Below, one piece after another: positions 12,951 through 23,961 of a DNA stretch of 42,795 bases. The stretch spans positions 109,099 to 151,893 of the forward strand of contig CDMY01000241.1 of the NCBI GenBank assembly GCA_001179505.1, written 5' to 3'. Made by a program: the position numbers and the translations under genes. How positions within the stretch are numbered: position 1 is the stretch's first letter; each line of letters starts with the position of its first letter. Origin of the DNA: Vitrella brassicaformis (Eukaryota; Sar; Vitrellaceae). The notes under the pieces are model-generated. The model did not search any database, had not been told where the DNA came from, and worked only from the letters and a program-made list of their open reading frames with translations.

Positions 12951-13751
12951 TGGAGGGCAGGAAAGGCGATGCCTTCCTCCCTTCCCTACGCCTTCAGCGT
13001 CGCCTTCACGATGCGGAGGGCAGAGAGGCGGACGGGTGGGATGGCTCCCGTCTTGATCAGACTACATTGGGTATGTATCTGTCTGTCGGATTGTCCATTG
13101 TGTACATACGGAACACTACATGAGGGGGTTGGTATGATGAGGTCTCAGCGTCTCCCATGTCATGGCTTGTCTCCTTCGCGGGGTTGACCTCTGGGAGACG
13201 ACACACATGTGCGGCCGTCTCACACAAGTCGACTTTGGCGGGGAGACAAATCGTGAGATGATGAGAGAATGATCGGAGAGACCGATAAGATTCGATGCAT
13301 TTGCAATATGCGTTCAATCATGGCTGCATCCGAGAGTCTCCAAACTGAGCCTCGAAGGTGTTCTTCCTTTGACACACATGCAATGCCACGTCATTAACCT
13401 TCCTTTCGTTCCTCTACATATCACTTCCATTCGTTCAGCATGGCTATCCATCCCGTCTACCACAGCGATATGTAGACAGCCATGCTGAAAGTCAGTGTGG
13501 CCAGCCAGAGTGATCGGCTCCACACACATGCACTCCGGCCCACCAGACGCCCACCCACCAGTCAGTTAGCCGATTGCAATCAGCTATTCTACTTACAGCA
13601 AGTGTGTGTGTGCGTGTGTGCTTCCTCCACACCGCTGCCGGCAGAGCAGGCCAGCTATGTGACATCGATACGCCGACCTGACGCCGCACACATTGACAAA
13701 AGGCGGGTCTCTCCGCCACGTGCTGACCAGCTGAGTGCGGCATGTTGGTAC
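12951..13751. other. Intergenic stretch between convergent 3' ends
   Basis: Holds the 3' flanks of the helical-repeat gene (+) and the leucine-rich gene (-). No gene is seen. It contains one strong inverted repeat, listed separately at 13434-13489. Confidence 0.5.
13434..13489. repeat. Two-tier inverted repeat (hairpin) between convergent genes
   Basis: Outer arms TTCAGCATGGCT (13434-13445) and AGCCATGCTGAA (13478-13489) are perfect 12-base complements. Inside them GTCTAC (13455-13460) pairs with GTAGAC (13472-13477). The fold is an 18-bp stem with a 9-base bulge on one side and an 11-base loop. It could act in 3'-end formation, be an unannotated small RNA, or be a cruciform. All of this is inference. 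Confidence 0.75.
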
Positions 13752-16568
13752 CTATGTGCGTGTCTCGATGCTCAGGCCGATATGTTGACGTATGTGTCGT
13801 CTGCGTTTGGTGTAGGGGGCGTCGCTGAGCAGGCTGGTGACCACCACACTCCCACCACGAAACTGCGACTCCAGCTCATCCCTCAACGACCGAGATGGGC
13901 TGACGGCCACCGGGCGGAGACCGGGGGTTTGGATGACGACCTGAGGCCACATGACGGCGGCCTTGGGCACGGCGGGGCTGCGGATGATGGCCACAAGCAT
14001 CCCCAAGAGCCGTCCGAAGAAGTCGTCGACAGCCACACCAGGAGGCAGGTAGCCTAGAAATTGCACATCACACCAGGCAGACAGGCAGGCAGGCAGGCAG
14101 GCAGGGTCTTCCACTCCCCCAGTCTCGTGTGTGTATGTCCCCTACCGATCACATGGACAGTGACCTCCTTGATGGTCGGCAGGTCGTGGGTCGCCCACTC
14201 TTGCAACAGATGCCGGCTGTGCTCGACGATTCTCGACACCGACGTAGTAATCGTCACTGATTCGAACACCGTCTCCCCCTCACCGCCCCCCTCGCCCCCG
14301 CCCAGCTGGCCCTGCAACGCCTCGAGGAATGAGACGGCCACACTGAATGGCGCATCATCAAGAGCACGGAAGCGGAAATGGCGGCATTTGGGCATCTGCT
14401 TGGCGACGGCCTGGGCGAGGCAGTCGAGGGTGTCCTGGGAGAGGGGAGCCCTGGCGTCAATTTGGCTGGGGTCGCATGCGAATGTGCGGACGCGGGGGAA
14501 GATGTTGGGGTCTGCAACTCCGTTGGTTGACGTCAGCTGTCCACCATTGTACCACACCACGTCAGCTATGGCGGCGAGCTTGCGCACGATGTCTTGAACC
14601 TGATGACAGACAGACAGCCACGACCACGCCATGACCCGGTGCTGCGCTCTGTCGGTGGTCACCAGACGCACCTGCCGCGACTTGTCGACCATCCACCCGA
14701 TCAGCGCTAGGTCCATGTGACACTCGCCGCAGGGCTTGGTGACCGTCAGCTGCTCGAGGGCCTGTGGCTGCATCACCGCCTCCACCAGTGACCCCACCTC
14801 AAGCAGCACCTCCTTGGTGAGACTGTCTGCACGATCAATGTATGGAGCCCAAAAGTGCAGGTCGCGAAGGTGTTTGCGGCAGCCCCGACTGACGAGGGTC
14901 TCACGCAGCGCTGCCACCGTCCCGCTGCTAGCTCCTCGCAAATCAATGTGGCCGATGGACTGGAGGCTGGGCAGGGAAGGGGCCTTGGACAACAGGCCTT
15001 GCTTGTCGCTCACGGAAGTGGTGTCCTCGTCGAGCTTCTCTAGGCGGCCGCAGGTCTCCACCCATCTGGACGTCCCCTCCAGTCTGTGCAGGTCTAGGTG
15101 CAGGTCTCCATCCCTGTAAATCCACCCGAACGTCAGCACCCGCAGATGCGGCGTGTGCCACACCCGCCCGCCGGTGCGGACGGCCGCATACCGCCACGGC
15201 ATGTTGTGCACCTCCTCCAGCTGCGACAGGTCGATGGGCGAGGGGGAGGCGGGCAGCGGGTCCGCCGACACGCGAGTCGGTGGGTCGAAAGCTCCGTCCC
15301 TGTCGTCGTTGAAGCTGATGACTTTGATGGACGAAGCGGGCCTCTTATGCGCCGGCGTTGTGGCCTCGCGCGCCGCTGCGTTGCCCTCGATGATTGACAC
15401 CCACGTGCCACGTCACCAGCAGCGCACGGTGCCCAATGCGGCGTACTCGCGGGGCAGGATGGCGTGTAGGTGTGTGATGTTGGTCGCGCGCTGCCCCCAC
15501 TTGTAGGCTGTTCTGAGGGGCATCCTCTCCCACAGACGGCGCACGCCGCCCTTCTTCGACGCATCGATGGTGAGGTGTGTGTAGTTGGCGGCCGCCTCGG
15601 TGAAGATGGTCTTGCCGAGGATGCGGCGACGACGCGTCAGCTCCCAGGGGTGAGTGAAGGCGAACACACTGGCGAGCTCGTCGGCAGAGAGACGGAGTCG
15701 GGCCTGCGGATTAGACACAGACAGACACATCGACACAGACAGATACGATTCGGTGTGCAGAGGTGGCGGGTCGTTGGCTTTGTGTTCTCACCGGCGGCTG
15801 GTTGGGTGGCTGTTGTCCTGATCTAGAGGTGATTCGATACCGCGGCTGCGGTGGGGCAGCGGCACTCAAATCGGAATCAGCTACGGCCGCCTGAGTGAAA
15901 CCGAAAGACAACACCGAAGACAAAGAACGGTCTTCACCGCTCTCTCTTCAACTCATTGTCAATGTGCTTGTGCACCTGAGCGATGGGTTCTTCTGGCGAT
16001 GCGTCGTCAACATCCATCTCACCACCACCATCACCACCACCACCATTCGCAGCAGCAGCAGCAGCAGCGGATGAGCCGGCGTCGTTCGTGTGTTGTGGGC
16101 CGTGTGAAGCGGCCGGTGCTGTGGTGGTGAGGGCTCCGACCATCTCACGCAAGGCAGACTCTGCAGCGGAGGCGTGGACGGACGCTGCTGTGAGGGACGG
16201 CAGGGCATCACCAGAAGCACTGCCGTCGCAGTGACTCGCACCACAACTTAGCTGCAGCAATGTTAAGGACGGGCAGAAGACGTTCTTCTGTCCTTTAGTG
16301 CCGAGCACGTCTCACATGCACTCACTCACCATGACTTTGTCCTGCAGCAGCCGAATCCTTTCGCGCAATGCATCCGCCTCGGCACGCAGCTGAGACCAGA
16401 ATCACAGAACCGCACGCAAGAACACTGCAAACAGGAAAGCCGTGTGTGACGTGAGCAAACGCGCAGAGCATCACGTGTGTGCGGTTGGGCTTGTTGGCTG
16501 TCTGTGTGTACCTCGCTGATGGTAGCAGCAGCTATGACCGCACCGGCCGCCTCACCCGACGCCGCCAT
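13752..16568 (-). CDS. Leucine-rich family protein, unknown function (divergent paralog of 17013-19959)
   Basis: Proposed exons: 16568-16512, 16389-16330, 16251-15976, 15890-15792, 15703-15428, 15385-14672, 14599-14146 and 14053-13752; 745 residues. Order: short Ala-rich start, a 20-residue helical exon (LRAEADALRERIRLLQDKVM), a low-complexity Ala/Gly/acidic region, a Pro-rich exon (PRYRITSRSGQQPPNQPP), an F-box-like helix (LSADELASVFAFTHPWELTRR), then leucine-rich segments. The Pro-rich exon and the segment after it match the divergent neighbour. The 15427-15386 intron would be only 42 nt (GTGCGC...GAG); without it the frame is broken, so this site may instead be a frameshift or sequence error. 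The start at 16568 has a good context (GGCATGGCG), but upstream exons cannot be excluded. Confidence 0.68.
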
Positions 16569-17012
16569 GCCGTCCTCCGATGCATTACGGTGATCCTCCA
16601 ATGCCGACACACAAGTTGAGCTACTGGATCAGTCAGCCGCCCCTCGCTGATGCCCTTTCGAACGGTGCAGGGTGGAAGGTGGAATGAAGCAATGAGTCAG
16701 AGCAGCAGGGTTTCGGGTCAAAGGGTTTCGCTTGTGTAAACGGAGTGCCCGCCTGGGGAGCCATCGCGTTTGTGGCTGCTGTGCTGTGTCTATGTGGTCA
16801 GGTCAGGTCAGCTCACCGTGATGGTTCGTTGAGAGGAGGTGTAGCGCATCCCTGCTGGTGGCCAGCAGCTGGAGCGCGGCGGCGTGCTAGGCGGCCACAT
16901 GCGGTTCCGAGATGACTCTGATGTGGGGTTGTCGTCACACAACGCACCCAACACACAACACAACGCTCCGATGCGTAAGCAAGAACGACCACACACACAA
17001 CGATGGCACACA
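16569..17012. promoter_or_regulatory. Divergent promoter region with GGGTTT-type motifs
   Basis: Separates two divergent paralogs. At 16708-16729 the sequence reads GGGTTTCGGGTCAAAGGGTT, three GGGTTT-like units. Plant telo-boxes are similar promoter elements; whether this one is functional is inference. Both flanking gene starts are uncertain, so part of this region may be coding. Confidence 0.45.
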
Positions 17013-19959
17013 ATGAATGGATGGAGGCATCATCCAACCGGCTCTGGCTCTTGTTGTTGTGTCAGCACGTCTTCCAGCGTTCCTCGCTCCCAGAGTCCCT
17101 CTCGGACCATTCGTGTATGGCCGCCCTCCCTGCCCTCCCCCTCACCTGCCCCACCTGCACCTCGGCGTCCCATCGCACATACCTTCGGCTCCTCTCCTCC
17201 CTCCCTCCGCTGCGCGCATCCATCCACACCCGATCTACGCCAATCAGATGGCCTCGAATGCGCAACTCGGCCTCGCCAACCGCCCCCCCTTCTCGCCGCA
17301 GAATCTCGGCATGTTCGGACTGAGTGGGATGGCAGCAGACACAGCGCTGCAGCCGAAAGGAAGTTGCAGCAAGGGCAACTGTCGGCCAAGGGGGACGGCT
17401 GGTGGCGCCTGAAGGTGATGTGGGTGGTCCGCTGATGGCTGGAGGTGAGGCCGGGGAGGTAGCCGGGTTACTCAGGAAACATTTGGCATAGGTGAGGTGA
17501 CCGCGACACACACACCAAGACCATGATGCATCGTATCCAGGCCAACAATATTGATATTGCGTCTTTCTCTCTTTCGTGGCTGCAGATCTACCAGTGTGGG
17601 AGCCTTCTGGATCGACTCATAGAACAAGATCGCAAGCTGAGCGCCCCATCGGTACACACATACACACATCGCTGCCATTGACATACTACGTGACATTTTC
17701 CTTGTCGTTTCTGCGTTCATGCAGGCGCACGATGATGGCAGTGCTTCTACGACCTTCAGTGGGCGCCTTCGTCGTGCGGCTGATGACGTCAAGGCTTCAC
17801 ACGCGTCGCTGTTGGAGCTGACGAACGACATGCTGTCCAGTGCTCAGCAGGTATGTGTCTGACCAAAACAAGACAGCTGACACGTCCCTTGTCCACGAGT
17901 GTGTGCATGTGTGTGGTGTGCCAGGATGGCCGAGCACCGTCGTACCGGCTCGTCAACCTCAGCGGCAGACAGCCACCCTCCGAGCCACCGGTGCGCACAC
18001 ACCACTGCACACAGAACTCCATGCAGCGAATCCCACATCTTCACCTGCCCCTTCCCTGCATGTGTGTGGGTATCTGTGCAGGCGGCAGATCGTGTGTACG
18101 GCAACGTGGACGCCAGCGGCCACCTGCTGACCATGCACTCGTTCTGGCAGCTCGCCAAGGCCGCCGCCCCCCAATACGACCGCATAGTATTCGACTTCAG
18201 ATGCCGCGACGAGTGGGAGGCGGTGCCCCCCGCCGCCGCATACGAGATCGGCAAGTGTGCCATCAACCTCAAGATCGTGGTGGTGCGGCACCCCTCCCAC
18301 TCCCCTCACTGGTGGATGGTCGGCTGGTCGGCGTTCATCGAGGGGCACTCGCGCGGCGTGGAGGAGAGGAGGAGGACCGGGCAGGGTGGGGGGATCGAGG
18401 AACTCATCTTCGTCCGCATCGAGGTCCAGGGCGCCCCCCTTCCCCGAACGGCCCCCCACACACCTCCTTCGCCCATCACCCTCCTCCCATCCTTCACCCT
18501 ACTAGCACTCAAGTCCATCAAGGGTGCCGCGGAGGACCACTGTCACCTGTTCGACAGCCGGCGGTGGCGCATGCCGGCTCTCGAGCACTTCAGGGGGGCT
18601 GAGGGGTCGTTTGGGGCGTTCTGCGGCACGTCCGATCGCCTGCAGTCCTTAGATGTTGGCGGCACTCGTGTTGGCGACGTAGCTGGTGTGATCGAGGGAT
18701 TCCCCGGCGAGGGGTCGTCCAAGCTCGAGCGTCTGCAGCACATCCGTGGCCTCGGTTTGGCGGGCGGGGATGCGGATGCAGAAAACATCGACAGACTTCG
18801 GGTGAGGCGCAAAGAGCACAAAGAGAGATACCCGAGACATCATGTCGGTGTCTGTGTCTTACCGCTGTCTTTGTAGGACGCGCTCAAGTCGCGGGGCTGC
18901 TTGAAGCTGCAGCACCTTGGCTTCATTTGCTTATGGGTCCCACCGGTCACCCTGCCCACCCTCCGGGCCATCGAAGGATTCCTCCCTGCCGCAGTCCCCC
19001 CATTCGGCCTTCCCGTGGCCGGGCTGTCGGTCAGCTTTGCGACCGAAGGCGTCCTCAGCTTCGACATGTCGCTGCTTCATCGCATCCCCGCCCCCTCCCT
19101 CCTGATGAAGGCCATGCTGCGGCAGCTCGCCTCAATCGCCACACACGTCGAGTGGGCGCCGGACGTGAGCTTCATGGAGCACCCGACCAGCCTCTCATGC
19201 GAGAAGGCATTCATGGAGAGCATCCGATTCGACAGGGCCTTTCAGCTGACCATCCACCAGAGCAGCCCCACCCTCCCTGCCGGCCACCCGTCCACCCCTG
19301 ACCCACACGCACCCCCATCACATGTGTGGGCGGTCATCGACCATATCGCCCCATCGGCATTTCCGAATGCACTCAGCGAGCTGAGTGTGGGCGGTCCGTT
19401 CGGCTGTGCGGCGGCCGCCCGGCTGCTGACGGCGGCCAAGGTCCGCGTGGCGGCAGAGTCTCGTGTGTTGGCGGATGACGTGGAGGGGTCGGAGGCCCTG
19501 CAAATGATGAAGTCGATGGGCAGCGGGACAGTGCTCGGAATGGTGCAGATAGCGGGCGTGGCGGGGGGGAATGTGGGCGGGCTGGATGAGTGGGCGAGGG
19601 CGAGCGCTCAGGACCAGCTGCCCAGCACCGATTCCCTTGACATCACCCTTCACGACCGTAGCCGAACGAGACAGATGTGACCAGTCTATCCGGAAATGAA
19701 TTAGAATGTCTCTGTCTCCCTTTGTGTGTATCTTACTCAAGAGTTAGCCGAGGCCATTGCGTGGGAGCAGTTGGACACGATGCTGCAGCAGTTTGTGCGG
19801 TCGACGAACAAAGTGGTCATCATGGTCCTGATGCGAGACAGGAAGGAGCTCGTGGCCGCCATCAACAAGGTCACAGCCACGACTCTGGCTGACGGTGATC
19901 GGACGAGCATCGCCATTGACCCGGTCCACACACTCCGTATTTCACGCCGCCGGACGTAA
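17013..19959 (+). CDS. Leucine-rich family protein, unknown function (divergent paralog of 13752-16568)
   Basis: Exons: ~17013-17414, 17586-17651, 17725-17850, 17925-17990, 18082-18801, 18877-19657 and 19742-19959; 792 residues if the start at 17013 is right. The first exon is Pro/Ser/Arg-rich and its start is uncertain (16971 is also in frame). The next exons are helical (SLLDRLIEQDRKL; LLELTNDMLSSAQQ). A Pro-rich exon (PSYRLVNLSGRQPPSEPP) ends at an intron in the same place and phase as in the divergent neighbour. The body has irregular leucine-rich segments (LQSLDVGG, LERLQHIRGLGLAGG, LKLQHLGF, LSELSVGG). The last exon (ELAEAIAWEQLDTMLQQFV) matches the neighbour's final exon in position and pattern. 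No catalytic motif is seen. Confidence 0.72.
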
Positions 19960-20646
19960 GCAAGGAGGAAGGCGAGCCGCATGTGTACATGGATGTGTTT
20001 GGGTGTCTGTCTGTCTGTCATGGCCTCAGGTAGCTGCTGCTGTTGGCGCACACAAGAGTGCACCTGTCTATTCATCGATGTGTGTGGGTGGGTGTGGGTA
20101 CGTACGAGAAAGACTCAGCTAGGGGTAGAGTGCGTGTGTAGATTTGTCCAATGGATGTGTGTGAATGTGTGTGGTGCGTGCGGACAGCGCGAAATTCAAC
20201 CCTTCAGACGTGGCGGTTGTCATCTCACGGTGTCCACACAGTGCTCTGCCGCGCCATTCACTCAAACGCGACCCACAGACATGCAAAAACGGTCCTAAAA
20301 GGGTCAGAGGCTCTCCCTCCCTCCCTCTATCTGTCTGTCATTTCGTCTGTCTGTCTGTCTGTCTTTGGCATCTCCGCTGATCATGTCAGGCGTTCCGACG
20401 CACACACACACACACACACAGAAACAAACAAGCGGCGACTCGGTCGCGTAGATGGTTGACCGTACGATGCTTCATACACGCATTCATGCGGCCAGCCATG
20501 CAGTGGTCTCGTTCAATTCAGTACTGTACACAGGCCACCACAGCGTGATGCTCTTCTGCGGTCGGTATTCCGTCCCGCACACACACCGGCATCAGCCGAC
20601 GACAAGCAGACACTCATCATCACGTCCATCGATCTGTCTACCAGCA
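19960..20646. other. Intergenic stretch between convergent 3' ends
   Basis: 3' flanks of the leucine-rich gene (+) and the FG/RING gene (-). Contains (CTGT)n near 20331-20362 and an (AC)n run near 20400-20420. No gene seen. Confidence 0.5.
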
Positions 20647-23553
20647 TCACTTGTAAGGCACGATCACATCTGCTATGTCGGATGAGCAGACGGGGCACTT
20701 CCACGACAGCCGCTGCTGGTTGGGGGGACCCAAGTACTTCTTGAGCTCGTTGGCACAGCCTGATCCATCCAGCCGTATCAGACACAGGTGGAGAGAGACA
20801 GAGGGGGAGGGAGAGAGACATCATGATGGTGTGGTGCGCGCCGCTCTCTCGTGTGTAGGGGGTGACGTGTTCTCACCCACCCTGGCAGACGCACTGATGT
20901 CTGCAGGGGATGAAAACAACCTCCTTGGCCTGATCCACACCCACACACATACACAGAGCGATTGCGTCCACCTCTCTGTGGTTGGCACGGTGATGTGAGT
21001 CGTTGAGTCACCTTGTCCTGCACACACACACATACGCACACATACACGGCCAGCAATAGACGAGTGTTGTGGCTGGCCGACGGACTGACCATGCAGATGA
21101 TGCATTTGTCGTCTCCCTCGAGCTTGCTGATGATCGTATCCGTCACCATGGCCACCTCGCCCTCCTTGTCACGCTTCAGCTGCTTCAACTCATCCACAGG
21201 CAACCCTGCGCACATCACACACACCACACATACAGAGGTGGGTGCACTCTCCATGTGTGAGTGGGTGGGCCGGTGGCTGACCTTCGATGGTCTTTCTGTC
21301 AAGCGGCCTGGAGGGATCCTTCTTGGCCTTCTCGAGCTCCTCCTTCAGCTCCTGTATCTGCTTCTCTAGCCGTCCGCGCTCGTCAGATGCCGCCTCGCGA
21401 TCCAGCTCCTGGTTGGCGCTCCTGGTCTCAGACCTGGTGGACAGACGACGGAGAGAACCACACACACACACGCACAATGGATGTGATGTTGTGTGGGCTC
21501 CGTGATGAGTGTGTGTGGTTGGGTGTATACTCACTCGACGAGTGAGTTGACGAGCTGTCTGACGGCCTCGATGAAGCCGTTGAACTCTGCCGTCTTGGCG
21601 CGGCTGCCGGCCTCTGAACACACACACACACACAGGCAGGGATGGGTGTGGCCATTTGGCTGTGACGTGCTTGCTGATGGTTTGCGCACACACGTTGTTT
21701 GATGACGGTAATGAGTTTGTCGAAGTCGTCTGACGTGCCGAAGAACGACGTTGGCGGAGATTGTGAACGGCCCATCTCATAGTCCTGCAGGCAGACAGGC
21801 AGGCAGACAGGCAGGAAGCGGGCACATGAGATGCTGAAAGAAGACCATTGTGAAAGTGTAAGTGCATTTGTGAGGAGCATGCCTCGAATCTGATCTCCTC
21901 AGGCGACTGCAGACACCGCACACCGCACCAACACATACATGCATGACGCTAACAGCCTCTCACTGTGTGCCCTGGTGTGAGTGCTCCCTCCCTCCCTCCC
22001 TCCCTCATCTCACCTTGACGGCGTATTCCTTCTGTGCGATGATGTGCCTGTGGAACTGGCTCATGGTGGGCGCGGGCGGCTCATGGGGGAAGCGGAACTG
22101 CTCCTCGTACTGCTGGAAAGGAAAGGGGCTGCCCTTCACCACCTCACCATCAAACATCCCACCTTCAGACATAAACATACAACCAACCATCGGAACAAAG
22201 CAGAGATGGTCCGTTTCGTCCGTGTGTGTGCCTGACTTACCAACATGGACACATTCCGATGCACTTCGCCGGTCGACGCGGCCGAGCAGCGCCGCCTGCG
22301 CCTTGTCGACGGCGCGCTTGCGGATCGCAGCTGCATGCACGAGACGGCATTCATGGACGAAGGCTAAGTGGGAGGATGGTGCTCTAGTTGTCTCACCCTG
22401 GTCGACTTCGCGTCGGCCGTTGCTGGTGGATGTGGTGAAGACGCTGCTACTCCCGGTGGAAGGACCTGACCGCCACACACACGAGAAGGTGAGACGCAGT
22501 ACTGAGGCTTCTTGTCTGCCTGATTTCATGGGCTACCCATAGAGACAGGCTCCATCGGCCGGTCGGCGTTGGTCAGCACTCGAACCCGCAGATACCCTCC
22601 TAGCCCCCCACCCATCCCGCCGGCCTCCATCATACCGACGCCACCGCCACTACTGCCGCTATTACCAAAAATCGGCACAGGCGCCCCTTCACCAAACAAA
22701 CCTCCACTCACGCGCAGCGAGCCAAACAGCCCCCCTCCCTGCGAGCCACCCGCTGGAGCAGCGGCCGCTGCAGGGGCGGCACCAAAAATGGATTGAGATG
22801 ACGACGCACTGCTGGCCTGTCCGAAATTGGGTGTCGGCGGGCCAGCGGGGAAGGCAGAGGAGTCCGCCGCGCCGCCCGTGGTGCTGCCAGTGGAGAAGAG
22901 ACCGCTCCCTCTGCTCGCGAAGATGGGGGTGGTAATGGGGCTTGTGCTGCCGAAGAGACCACCACCACTGGCGTTGGTGTTGGCGAAGATGCTGCCGGTG
23001 CTGCCCGCCTGTGAGCTGGCGACCAGACCACCTGTGCTGCCGAACAGACCCCCACCACCAGAGCTACTGCCGCCAAAGAGACCCCCGCCACTGCTGGTGC
23101 TGCCGAAGAGGCCTCCTGCGTTCGGGCCACTGCTGGCGCTGCTGCTGGTCGTCGCACCGAACAGTCCGGGGAAGGCCGTGGGATTGGTCTGTGCGGGGAC
23201 GGGTGGGAAGGGCGGCGCACTCGGCTGAGGGAAGACGGCCGCGGCAGTTTGGCCGAAGACCGGGAGAGCAGACTGAGCCGTGCTGCTAGTTCCCGATGCA
23301 CCGGTCTGGAACAGGCCTGAAACGGATACATCCGACGACGTAACCAGAGATCACCGGACGGAGTGTGGGTGCCTGGTGGGATGGACCAGTGCTCACCTCC
23401 GAATATTGACGCCGTTGATCCACCAGCCGCCGCAGCAGCGGGTGGAGGGGTTCCAGCGCCGAAGAGTGACTGTGCCGCAGGTGCGCCAAACAGGGAGCCA
23501 CTCGTGCCGGCGCCCGAGCTGACACCTGCACCCTCGCTGCGCCGTCCTGACAT
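20647..23553 (-). CDS. FG-repeat (nucleoporin-like) protein with C-terminal coiled coil and RING finger
   Basis: Thirteen minus-strand exons: 23553-23397, 23316-22537, 22465-22397, 22330-22241, 22162-22014, 21906-21883, 21784-21694, 21613-21535, 21433-21282, 21205-21090, 21017-21012, 20929-20881 and 20759-20647; 624 residues. Residues 1-312 are Gly/Ser/Ala-rich with about 14 FG dipeptides, mostly LFG and GLFG, as in nuclear-pore FG nucleoporins. A charged middle region follows. A coiled coil (about 480-530) contains LEKQIQELKEELEKAKK. Residues 565-624 form a C3HC4-type RING: CIIC, then CRHQCVCQGC, then CPVC, the pattern of ubiquitin E3 ligases of the XIAP/MUL1 type. Spacing is right only if the 6-nt exon (Asp-Lys) is included. 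One intron (21882-21785) begins with GC. A pore-associated ubiquitin ligase is the natural inference; localisation is untested. Confidence 0.85.
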
Positions 23554-23678
23554 GACCCTCACGCACTGCAATGACACAGCAGAACACGACGGAAACTCAG
23601 ACAAGTGTGCTGGCTGAGACGGCAGGGCGGAAAAGGAGTTACGTTTCTCTGCTCTGCTGGCTGACGCCTGTCAGTCAC

Positions 23679-23961
23679 TCAGGTTGTGTGAGATGTCGTC
23701 CACTGCGACAGCAGCCAGAGGACAATCAGGAAGCCGAAGATGAAGATGATGGCGGCGAGAGGCGACACCGGGAGACCATGCTCCGCGTACGAGCCGCCTT
23801 CGCTGAACACCTGACCAGCCAGCCATACCAGACACAGAGGCGAATGTTGCAGCAAATCAATGCCTCAATGCAAGCTCTTGCCTCACTTGGAAGCCAATGC
23901 GGCGTTTGACGTTCGGCCTGATGCCGCGAGGATCCTCGTCTTCTCTGTTGTCGTCCGCCAT
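23679..23961 (-). CDS. Small tail-anchored membrane protein, Sec61-beta-like
   Basis: Two exons, 23961-23887 (25 codons) and 23810-23679 (43 residues plus stop), give a 68-residue protein. The N-terminal half is charged (MADDNREDEDPRG, then NVKRRIGFQ). A single hydrophobic segment (LAAIIFIFGFLIVLWLL) lies 9 residues from the end, so it should be inserted post-translationally with its tail in the ER lumen. The layout F(S)E...GLPVSP directly before the membrane segment recalls Sec61-beta (FYT(D/E)...GLK(V/I)(G/S)P), the small subunit of the ER protein channel; RAMP4/SERP1 is the other candidate. Splice phase is clean. The upstream region is shared with the divergent gene at 24286. Confidence 0.65.

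Noticed and set aside
16808-17011. Additional upstream exon for the 13752-16568 gene (donor near 16816)
   Set aside because: A donor-like site exists, but the possible frames either fail to join in phase or give no family-like sequence; left out of the model.
22827-23228. Plus-strand frame rich in Pro, Leu and Lys opposite the FG repeats
   Set aside because: It is the antisense reading of the FG-repeat exon, which gives its PPPL-type periodicity.
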